A stretch of 24,370 nt of DNA from JBBSOW01 sp038259365 (GTDB lineage Bacteria > Actinomycetota > Actinomycetes > Propionibacteriales > Propionibacteriaceae), in assembly GCA_038259365.1 (NCBI GenBank), contig JBBSOW010000042.1, forward strand, positions 1 through 24,370. The letters run 5' to 3'. Positions within the stretch are counted from its first letter, which is position 1; every line of letters begins with the position of its first letter. Positions 7,237 through 14,152 of the stretch are shown here, piece after piece. A program made the position numbers and the translations under genes. Below the pieces are notes generated by a model. That model did not search any database and was not told the DNA's origin. It was given only the letters and a program-made list of their open reading frames with translations.

Positions 7237-9267
7237 TTAGGTCGCGGTTCGCCCTTGCCTGACTGAGCCGTCAACTAGGGCCCGGTTCCGGATCTGGTAT
7301 CGCCGTTGGGCGTAGTCGAGGTCGTCGACCCACAGCTGCAGGGCGGTGCGCGCCACCATCGGTCGAATGAGCGGCGTGAAGGCCTTGGCCACCTTGAACC
7401 CGATGCGAGCCGAGTGCGCGATGGTCGCCTCGGTCATCATGGTCCGCGGCAGCCCATCGGACCCGTACCCGAGCGGAGTCGCGTGGGTTTCCACCACGCT
7501 GCCCTTGCCCTCGCCCTCGATGATCCGCATGAGGATCGTGCGGGCATCGGGGCAGACGAACTCGGCGCGGACGGGGACACCCCAGGTGCGGTTGAGGCGG
7601 AAGGCGACGTCGATGACGAGCCGGTCCACCGAGCTGGCGTCGTCGTCCACGGTCAGGTGGGAGAACGCGTAAGGATGGAACCAGGCGCCGTGCCAGGGGT
7701 CGAGGCGGTTGGCGATGATGTCCTTGGGCTCGCAGATGGCCTCGACGTTCACCACCGTGGTCAGGGCCTCGTGAAGCGGCGGGCGCTCGGGCACGACGGG
7801 AGCGTCGAGCAGCGTCTCCCCCAGGGAGGCGATCTGCACCCACAGCAGGGCGCCGTCGTCGTGGGCCTTGAACGGCGACCAGCGGCGATCCCCGTCGGGG
7901 TGAACCTCCAGGCCGTGCCAGCGGCACATCAGCACCGAATCCTCGACGACGCCGCCGGCCAGGGAGGCGCCCATGTGCGGGCAGGCGCCCGGCCCGGCGA
8001 CGAGCGAGCCGTCGGAGCGGCGCCACAGCACCGTCTCGACGCCGCCGACGGTGCGCATGATGGAGGTGTCCTGGCCCAGGTCGGTGCTGGCGCCGATGAC
8101 GTACCAGCCGCCGGGGTTGCCGGACAGGGCCTCGTCGAGAGAACGGTTGATCCGGCGTAGGTTGGCCTGCTTCCAGGTGGAGCGCAGCGCGGCCTCGTTG
8201 GGCTGCGGCAGCCGCTCGATGGGGATCTCCGGCGGCTGCAGCCAGTTCCGCTTGCGGGCGGCCGGGGCCGCGGCGGGAGTGGTGGCAAGCACGTCGTGAC
8301 GCTCAGACACGTCGATAGTCCTCTCACTGTTGCTGGAAACGTTGCTCTTCGATGCATTGCTATAGGGCGATCCCACCATGACCGACGCCATGGTGGCGGC
8401 CTTGCGCCAGCCGGGCAGGCGGTGACGGCCGTGGAAGACGTCGTAGTCCGCGGCTTCGATCTTGTCGAGGATTTCCGAGTACAGCACCAGGGCCGTCTTC
8501 ACGCAACGCGCGGCGTTGATCGGCAGCATGTCCACCCCCACCCAGGCCTGAGCGTACAGCTCGCGGTTGCGCTCGAGCTGGCCTCGCATGAACGATCGCC
8601 ACGGGCCGTCGACGCGGCGCCGCCACGGATCGGCACCGTGGCGATCGAGTTCATCCTGGGGTAGGTAGACCCTTCCGCGTTCGAGGTCTTCCCCGACGTC
8701 GCGGATAAAATTGGTGAGCTGGAAGGCCAGGCCCAGCGCGCGGGCGGGGCCGTAGGCGTCGGGGGTGAGCGGCTCCAGCACCGGGAGCATCATCTCGCCG
8801 ATGACGGCGGCCGAACCCTCCATGTAGCCCTGGCGCAGCTCGTCCCAGCTGGCCCAGGTGCTCTTGTGCAGATCGAGGGCCATGGCGTCGAAGAACCGGT
8901 CGAAGCACTCGACGTCGATGCTGCGGCGACGCACGGTGTCGGCCACCGCGGCCATCACCGGCTCGCTGCTCCCCTGCGTCAGGGCGTCGTCGAACCATTG
9001 GCGGAAGATCGACAACCGGGTGGCGGGATCGGGCTCGGCGAGCAACCGGGCCCCCACGTCGCCGACGGGCATGATGTCGGCGACGGTCTCCGGCTCGTCG
9101 ACGATGTCGTCGGCGAGGCGGCACAGCGCGTAGACCGAGTAGACGTCGCGGCGCTGCTCGGGCGGCAGCAGCAGCGCGCCCCAGTAGTAGGTGGTGCCGA
9201 AGCGCTTGGTGAGCTCCCCGCAGCGGGCAAACCCGCGCTCCAGCTCCTCGGCGCTCGCCTGGCTCAC
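7237..9267 (-). CDS. crtB: Phytoene synthase fused to Rieske non-haem iron oxygenase
   Basis: A single 676-residue frame. Residues 1-300 are phytoene synthase, condensing two GGPP to phytoene: the first aspartate motif is DDIVD (53-57) and the second is RDVGEDLERGRVYLP (189-203). A polar linker (about 301-345) leads without a stop codon into a Rieske [2Fe-2S] domain with C429-P-H431, 16 residues, then C448-R-W-H451. A catalytic-domain iron site follows (N520, D523, H526, H531, the D-x2-H-x4-H pattern), so it looks like a full oxygenase rather than a ferredoxin. The Rieske half probably oxidises a carotenoid; its substrate is unknown and no dedicated reductase is nearby. GTG 9267 overlaps the crtI stop by 4 bases, indicating coupled translation. 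A GTG at 8310 may also start a separate Rieske protein. Confidence 0.9.
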   Translation of the reverse strand: MSQASAEELERGFARCGELTKRFGTTYYWGALLLPPEQRRDVYSVYALCRLADDIVDEPETVADIMPVGDVGARLLAEPDPATRLSIFRQWFDDALTQGSSEPVMAAVADTVRRRSIDVECFDRFFDAMALDLHKSTWASWDELRQGYMEGSAAVIGEMMLPVLEPLTPDAYGPARALGLAFQLTNFIRDVGEDLERGRVYLPQDELDRHGADPWRRRVDGPWRSFMRGQLERNRELYAQAWVGVDMLPINAARCVKTALVLYSEILDKIEAADYDVFHGRHRLPGWRKAATMASVMVGSPYSNASKSNVSSNSERTIDVSERHDVLATTPAAAPAARKRNWLQPPEIPIERLPQPNEAALRSTWKQANLRRINRSLDEALSGNPGGWYVIGASTDLGQDTSIMRTVGGVETVLWRRSDGSLVAGPGACPHMGASLAGGVVEDSVLMCRWHGLEVHPDGDRRWSPFKAHDDGALLWVQIASLGETLLDAPVVPERPPLHEALTTVVNVEAICEPKDIIANRLDPWHGAWFHPYAFSHLTVDDDASSVDRLVIDVAFRLNRTWGVPVRAEFVCPDARTILMRIIEGEGKGSVVETHATPLGYGSDGLPRTMMTEATIAHSARIGFKVAKAFTPLIRPMVARTALQLWVDDLDYAQRRYQIRNRALVDGSVRQGRTAT
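8308..8325 (-). promoter_or_regulatory. Internal ribosome site and GTG start for the Rieske part
   Basis: Inside the crtB-Rieske frame, GAGAGG (8325-8320) lies 9 bases before GTG 8310-8308, in frame and exactly at the linker. Translation from here would give a 357-residue stand-alone Rieske oxygenase. It looks like the start of an ancestral separate gene whose upstream stop codon was lost. Confidence 0.5.
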
Positions 9268-10736
9268 CGCAACGCCTGATTGACCCGCTGGGCCGCCAGC
9301 TTCCCCGAGATCAGCACCATCGGGATACCGACGCCGGGGGTGGTGCCCGAGCCGGCGAACACGAGGCCGGGAATCTGGCGGTCGATGTTCTTCGGCCGGA
9401 ACGGGCCGGTCTGGGCGAACGTGTGCGCCAGCGCGAACGGGGTGCCGGCGGCCATCCCTTGATTGCGCCAATCGACCGGGGTCACCAACTCCTCGGTGAC
9501 GATGTCCATCGGGTAGCCGCTGGTCTCCAGGAAGCACTTGAGCGCCTCCCGCGCCCCGGCGGCCTGGGTCTCCCAGTCGACCCTGCCGACGTCGAGGTTG
9601 GGCGTGGGCTCCAACACGTACAGCGTGCTGTGACCCTCCGGGGCGGCGGCGGCGTCGTTCTTCGACGGCACGCAGACGAAGCGGGAGGGATCCTGCATGA
9701 GCCTGCCGTGCTGGAGCAGGTCGTCGAAGGCGCCCGCCCAGGCGTGCCCGAAATGGATGTTGTGGTGGGCGATGGGCGGCTCGATCGTGCCCTTCACCCC
9801 GACGTGCCACACCAGCGCCGACGGCGAGTAGTCGGGCTTCTTGAGCGCTCGGGGTTGCTTGAGCTGGGGCAGGAACTTCTCGTAGGCCACGGGCAGGTCG
9901 AGGGTGCACACGACCGCGTCGGCGTCCAGGCGGGAACCGTCGGCCAGGATGACGCCGCTCACGGAACCGCCGGGGCGGCAGCCGATCTGGCTCACCCAGG
10001 AGTCGTAGCGGATCTCGGCGCCCTTGGCGGTGAGCGCCTCTGCCATCACCTCGGGGACGCGACGCATGCCGCCCTCGGGGAACCACACGCCCTTGACGCT
10101 GTCCATGTAGGTGATGACGGCGTAGATCGCCAGCGCCTGATCCGGCGCCAACCCGGCGTACATCGCCTGGAAGGAGAAGATCCGGTGCAGCCGCTCGTCT
10201 TTGAACCGCTTGCGGATCTGGCGGCCCAACCGGTCGAACCCGCCGAGGCGCACCAGCTCCAGCGCGGCCTTGGGGTTGGAAAACAGGTCGAGCGGGGTGT
10301 TGAAGTTCTTGTCGATGAAGTTGGGCATCTCGTTGACGTAGAGCTTCTCCAGCCAGCCGACGAACTCGTCGAAGGCCTTCGCGTCCTCCGAACCGCACTC
10401 CGCGGCGATCTCGGCGCGCATGGCCTCGTGCCCGTTGCGCACGTGCAGGGTGGAGCCGTCGGCGAAGACGGCCCGGTAGGCCGGATCCAGCTGGCTCAGG
10501 ACCAAGGTGTCGGCCACCGAGGTGCCGACGGCGTTCAGGGCCTCGTCGATCAGTTCCACCATCGTGAGCACCGAGGGCCCGGTGTCGAAGGTGAACCCGT
10601 CCTTCTCCAACCGTCCGCTGCGCCCGCCGGGATGGGATTCGCCCTCGACGATCGTGACGCGGTGGCCGTCGGCCACGAGATGGCAGGCCGCGGCCAGCCC
10701 GGCAAGCCCTGCACCGATAACGACGACATGACTCAA
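9264..10736 (-). CDS. crtI: Phytoene desaturase
   Basis: FAD-dependent CrtI-type desaturase of 490 residues that introduces double bases stepwise into phytoene to reach lycopene or a related product. The N-terminal FAD fold is VVVIGAGLAGLAAA (4-17), the following segment GGRSGRLEKDGFTFDTGPSVL is characteristic of CrtI, and the C-terminal motif is LVFAGSGTTPGVGIPMVLISGKLAA. The start is TTG 10736, with GAGGA 7 bases upstream and 10 bases after the stop of the Idi-CrtE gene, whose stop codon TGA overlaps this ribosome site. The 3' end overlaps crtB by 4 bases. The number of desaturation steps cannot be told from sequence, but a lycopene-producing form fits the CrtU gene nearby. Confidence 0.95.
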   Translation of the reverse strand: MSHVVVIGAGLAGLAAACHLVADGHRVTIVEGESHPGGRSGRLEKDGFTFDTGPSVLTMVELIDEALNAVGTSVADTLVLSQLDPAYRAVFADGSTLHVRNGHEAMRAEIAAECGSEDAKAFDEFVGWLEKLYVNEMPNFIDKNFNTPLDLFSNPKAALELVRLGGFDRLGRQIRKRFKDERLHRIFSFQAMYAGLAPDQALAIYAVITYMDSVKGVWFPEGGMRRVPEVMAEALTAKGAEIRYDSWVSQIGCRPGGSVSGVILADGSRLDADAVVCTLDLPVAYEKFLPQLKQPRALKKPDYSPSALVWHVGVKGTIEPPIAHHNIHFGHAWAGAFDDLLQHGRLMQDPSRFVCVPSKNDAAAAPEGHSTLYVLEPTPNLDVGRVDWETQAAGAREALKCFLETSGYPMDIVTEELVTPVDWRNQGMAAGTPFALAHTFAQTGPFRPKNIDRQIPGLVFAGSGTTPGVGIPMVLISGKLAAQRVNQALR

Positions 10737-10746
10737 GGTCAGTTCC

Positions 10747-12411
10747 TCACGAGTTTCTCCAGGCCACCCGGGTTGCCATGTCGGTCAACCCGGCCACTCC
10801 ATCGGCGCTCAGATCCGACGTGCTCAGCACGGTGAGCGCCGCGCTCACTTCATCGTGGATCATGGTCTCCACCCGCTCCTGCACGCCGCAGTCGATGAGC
10901 GCCTGCTGCAGGAGCGGGACGTCCTCGGGACGGGGCTCCCCGGCGTCGACGCGCGCCATCGCCTCGCCCGCCTCGCCGTCGAGCAGGCCCTCGGCCAGCA
11001 CGAGCATGACCGTGGCCTTGCCGTAGCGCAGGTCATCGCCCGAGGGTTTGCCGGTGACCTCGGGATCGCCCCAGATGCCCAGGTAATCGTCGCGGAGAGC
11101 GAACGCCCGGCCGATGTGGTGGCCGTAGCGGTCCAGCTCCTCGCGTTGACGATCGCTCGCCCCGGCGGCCTTGGCCCCGAGCTCCAGCGGGCGGGAGACC
11201 GTGTAGGAGCCCGACTTTAGCTGGGCGATGTGGCGGGACTGGGCGATGTCGCGGCGGCCCGAGGCGGCCTCGCTGAGGTCGGCCCGCTGGCCCGCGATCA
11301 ACTCGATCTTGAGCTCGAACCAGTCCTCGCGCATGCTCTTGGACAGCTCGCTGGCCAGCTGATCGGCCTGGGCGTGGGCCAGGTCCCCGACCAGGATGGC
11401 CAGGTTGCGGCCGAACACCTCGGAGTTGCCGTGCTTGCCCGACGCGCGGTGCTGCAGCTCGGCCTGGCGATGCGCCGACGGTTGGCCGCGGCGGGTGTCG
11501 GACTCGTCCATGATGTCGTCGTGTAGGAGCGCGAACAGGTGCAACGCCTCGAGGGCGGCTCCCGCCCGCACCACGTTGGCGTGCCCGTCCGAGCCGACCG
11601 TGCCGCCGCCGGCGACGAAGCCCCAGTGACACATGGCGGTCCGGAAACGCTTGCCTCCGTTGCGGGTGAGCGTCGTCAGCCAGCCGGGCAGGTCCTGGCC
11701 CACGCCGTCGACGTCGACGTTCTCGCCAAGCACGAAGCGGGTCCAGCGCTCGTGAATGTCTGAGAGGCTGCGCTCGAGCAGGCAATCGACGGCCGCCATC
11801 GTGGCGGCCAGCGGGGTATCGGCGGCCTCGGTTAGGCGGGGGGCGGCGAAGGCCCGGGCCAGCAACGGGATCTGTTCCGCGGCCCACGGGCTGATGGTTT
11901 CGGGGGTGGCGGTGCTGGAGATCACCAGTTGCTGCCACGGCACCCACGTGTAGTCCATCACTTCCCCCGGCGCCGGGGAGATGGGGGTGTCTCGGGCGAC
12001 GCGGACGGCGTAGACGGGGCAGATCTCGTTTTCCACGATCCCGCTGGCGTCCAGCGCCCGGTAGCGAAAGTCGGGTAGCACGACGTCGGGCAGGTCGATC
12101 TCGAGGCCGAGCTCTTCGTGGATCCGGCGCTGCACCGCGACGCGTCCGTCTTCGCCGGGCTTGGGGTGGCCGCAGCAGGAGTTGGTCCAGACCCCGGGCC
12201 AGGTCAGCTTGCTCAGGGCGCGACGGGTGAGCAAAACGTTGTTGGCCTCGTCGAAGACATAGATGGAGAAGGCAAGGTGTAAGGGGGTGTCCGCGCTGTG
12301 CACGCTGAGACGGTCATGTGTGCCCATTGGGGAGCCGTCCTCCCCGAGCAACACCACATCGTCACGCCCCAGTTGTGAGATCTGGCTCATGGTCCTCCCG
12401 TACGCCGTCAT
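10747..12411 (-). CDS. IPP isomerase fused to GGPP synthase (Idi-CrtE)
   Basis: A 554-residue two-domain enzyme. Residues 1-185 are a type 1 isopentenyl-diphosphate isomerase of the Nudix fold: TNSCCGHPK carries the catalytic Cys80 (aligned with E. coli TNSVCGHPQ) and ENEICPVY (127-134) the catalytic Glu. Residues about 205-554 are a trans-prenyltransferase with the first aspartate-rich motif DDIMD (298-302) and the second LRDDYLGIWGD (439-449), typical of actinobacterial GGPP synthases. One chain would thus make DMAPP and extend it to GGPP for CrtB. ATG 12411 has GGAGGAGAAGG upstream; ATG 12390 is a less likely alternative. No internal ribosome site precedes the second domain, so this is a true fusion. 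It heads the crt operon and is divergent from the CarH-like regulator. Confidence 0.92.
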   Translation of the reverse strand: MTAYGRTMSQISQLGRDDVVLLGEDGSPMGTHDRLSVHSADTPLHLAFSIYVFDEANNVLLTRRALSKLTWPGVWTNSCCGHPKPGEDGRVAVQRRIHEELGLEIDLPDVVLPDFRYRALDASGIVENEICPVYAVRVARDTPISPAPGEVMDYTWVPWQQLVISSTATPETISPWAAEQIPLLARAFAAPRLTEAADTPLAATMAAVDCLLERSLSDIHERWTRFVLGENVDVDGVGQDLPGWLTTLTRNGGKRFRTAMCHWGFVAGGGTVGSDGHANVVRAGAALEALHLFALLHDDIMDESDTRRGQPSAHRQAELQHRASGKHGNSEVFGRNLAILVGDLAHAQADQLASELSKSMREDWFELKIELIAGQRADLSEAASGRRDIAQSRHIAQLKSGSYTVSRPLELGAKAAGASDRQREELDRYGHHIGRAFALRDDYLGIWGDPEVTGKPSGDDLRYGKATVMLVLAEGLLDGEAGEAMARVDAGEPRPEDVPLLQQALIDCGVQERVETMIHDEVSAALTVLSTSDLSADGVAGLTDMATRVAWRNS

Positions 12412-12442
12412 GCCGTGTCCTTCTCCTCCGAGATCGGATCAC

Positions 12443-12529
12443 GACACTATTTGTCCCTACTTTAGTGGACCTCACGCGCCCCCCGTGAGACTGACCGTAG
12501 CAATCTGTCTAGGCTTTGTCTAAGCTGTC
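12443..12529. promoter_or_regulatory. Candidate CarH-type operator between crt operon and regulator
   Basis: The 188-base divergent gap contains two TGTCTA units exactly 11 bp apart (12506-12511 and 12517-12522) and a further TGTC at 12526-12529. Nearer the crt operon is an inverted pair GACA-N5-TGTC (12443-12455). CarH of Thermus binds several 11-bp direct repeats as a tetramer, so the phasing fits, although the core here (TAGACA on the minus strand) differs from the Thermus one. TANNNT boxes (TAGGCT 12510-12515 on plus, TAGTGT on minus near 12449-12444) overlap these sites. Confidence 0.5.
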
Positions 12530-12599
12530 CCCAGTGTAGTGCCATCGCCATACGCGTTTCATCACGGCGGCGTCGAACAGCTGAGGAGGCGAGCGAAGC

Positions 12600-13442
12600 G
12601 TGTACACCATCAAGCAGGCGTCCTCGCTGACCGGGATTCGCCCCGACACCCTGCGCAAGTGGGATCAGCGCTACAACTTCGGCACCGCTGCGCGGACCGA
12701 ATCCGGATACCGCATCTACGACGACTCCTCGATCGCGACGTTGCGCGCCGTGCGGAGGCTCGTCGATCACGGCTGGGCCGCGGGTCGGGCGGTCGAGTTG
12801 GTGCGCTCCGGCCGGGCCCTGGAGTCAGCCGATTACGCACCCGATGCGCTCCTGACTGCTTACCTGAAGAGTTCGATGTCCAGCTATGAGCTTGGGGCCA
12901 TCCTGAACGCCCGCAGCCAGGCCGAGGATTTCCCCGAGCTGATGGACAACTGGCTGTTTCCCTTCCTGATCCGCGTCGGGGAGGCGTGGATGGACGGCCG
13001 CCTGAGCATCGAGCAGGAACACCAGTTGTCCGAGGAGATCCAACGCCAGCTCGCCGTCATCTCCGACCGCTGCCCTGAGAGCGCCGAGGCGCCGTGCGTC
13101 GCGGTCGGGGTGCCCGAGGGAGCCCAGCATCAGGTGGGGGCCCGCGCCTTCGCCACCGCCCTGCGCGTCCGGGGCCTGCGCGTGAGCTATCTGTCCACCA
13201 TGCCGATCCGAGCCTGGGTCGACACCGCCGAAAGTGGCCGGTACGCCGCCATCGCCATCACCGTTCCGCTGAACAGCGACGTCTCCAGCGCGAGGACGCT
13301 GCTGTCCACCCTCGCCGGCCAATCCGTGACGACGGTGTTCGTCGGCGGTGGCTTCCAAGATCGGCTGGCCCACCTCGCACAGCCGTTGGGCCAGACCTTC
13401 GTCGCTGCCGTGCCGGCGCTGGTGGACCGCGTTTCCGGCTGA
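12600..13442 (+). CDS. carH: CarH/LitR-like B12-dependent MerR photoreceptor regulator
   Basis: A 280-residue transcription factor. The N-terminal MerR winged helix (YTIKQASSLTGIRPDTLRKWDQRY, then GYRIYDDSSI) binds DNA. A helical bundle (about 85-150) carries W130-x9-E140-H141, the Wx9EH signature of adenosylcobalamin photoreceptors. A Rossmann-like B12 domain follows with His177 in QHQVG as the likely lower cobalt ligand; the acidic residue usually two before this His is Ala175. In Thermus and Myxococcus such proteins repress carotenoid genes in the dark as tetramers and release DNA when light breaks the Co-C bond. The start is GTG 12600 with GAGGAGG about 10 bases upstream. Its position divergent from the crt operon supports this role. 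B12 binding and light response are inferred. Confidence 0.9.
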   Translation: MYTIKQASSLTGIRPDTLRKWDQRYNFGTAARTESGYRIYDDSSIATLRAVRRLVDHGWAAGRAVELVRSGRALESADYAPDALLTAYLKSSMSSYELGAILNARSQAEDFPELMDNWLFPFLIRVGEAWMDGRLSIEQEHQLSEEIQRQLAVISDRCPESAEAPCVAVGVPEGAQHQVGARAFATALRVRGLRVSYLSTMPIRAWVDTAESGRYAAIAITVPLNSDVSSARTLLSTLAGQSVTTVFVGGGFQDRLAHLAQPLGQTFVAAVPALVDRVSG

Positions 13443-13450
13443 TCGGGCCT

Positions 13451-13936
13451 CTAGTCGGGCACGAGGGCGGTGACGGTCTTGCCGCCGTAGCCGTTGCGTT
13501 GATCGCGACCCTCGACGGTCACCTTCGTGACCCCGGCGGGGATCCTCAGATCGTTCTGGGTCCGGGTGAACGGCTGTTCGGAGGCGTGATCGTGGGTCAG
13601 CTCGTGTTCGCCGAGAACCTTGCCGCTCTCGTCGAGCACGCGCCACCCGTCGGCGTACCGCTCCGGGGTGTCGTACGGCGAGCTGATCGTGACTTCCACG
13701 CTGAACTTGTCCGCCGATGTCCGGGTGAGGACGGCCTCCAGCACATCGGGAAACCTCGTCGCGACGTCGCCGTCCTGGCCCGATGAACTCGCGGAACCGC
13801 CGGATGCTGCCGGAGATCGGGTCTGGCTCGGGCTGGCCGCATCGTCGCTGCCGCAAGACCCCAGCAGCGCCAGGGCAAGCACCATGCTGCCCGCCACCAG
13901 GACCTTTCCGGCGGACCTTCGGACACTGTTCTCCAT
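13451..13936 (-). CDS. Small secreted lipoprotein of unknown function
   Basis: 161 residues beginning with a charged n-region (MENSVRRSAGK), a hydrophobic segment (VLVAGSMVLALALLG) and the lipobox LGSC, so it should be lipidated at Cys28 and held on the outer face of the membrane. A Ser/Ala/Gly-rich linker precedes a domain of about 100 residues with beta-strand-like stretches (KFSVEVTISSPYDTPERYADGWRVLDESGKVLGEHELTHDHASEQPFTRT). The end, VTKVTVEGRDQRNGYGGKTVTALV, resembles small immunoglobulin-like lipoprotein domains, but I do not recognise the family. It is convergent with the CarH-like gene, stop codons 8 bases apart. ATG 13936 lacks a clear ribosome site. Confidence 0.75.
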   Translation of the reverse strand: MENSVRRSAGKVLVAGSMVLALALLGSCGSDDAASPSQTRSPAASGGSASSSGQDGDVATRFPDVLEAVLTRTSADKFSVEVTISSPYDTPERYADGWRVLDESGKVLGEHELTHDHASEQPFTRTQNDLRIPAGVTKVTVEGRDQRNGYGGKTVTALVPD

Positions 13937-14118
13937 GCTTCGAGCTTGCTAGCCCCCGCCAAATCCTCCCCTCTCCACCTCAGCTCCCCGATCGGTCGCT
14001 TCGGCCGATTCGCTCAGGATCCCTGGGCAGCCGGTCGGAACCGGAAGACCGCCCGCCCCACAGGCCGAGTGCATCGACACGAACCCGAGCGGATCGCTCG
14101 ACGGTGGCGGGCAGGGCG

Positions 14119-14146
14119 TGGACATGTCGGAAAGTTCGCCTACGGT
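14119..14146 (+). promoter_or_regulatory. Promoter for leaderless helicase mRNA
   Basis: TGGACA (14119-14124), a 16-bp spacer and TACGGT (14141-14146), followed by 6 bases and GTG 14153. This is the clearest sigma-70-type promoter in the window and places the transcript start at the start codon. Confidence 0.55.
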
Positions 14147-14152
14147 GGTCGT

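Noticed and set aside
9268..10398. N-terminal extension of the crtB-Rieske frame through the crtI region
   Set aside because: The added residues are Arg/Gly/Pro-rich shadow sequence of crtI; crtB similarity begins just after GTG 9267.
13946..14152. Upstream extension of the helicase frame
   Set aside because: The extra 69 codons have no family character and contain the promoter whose -10 box is 6 bases before GTG 14153.
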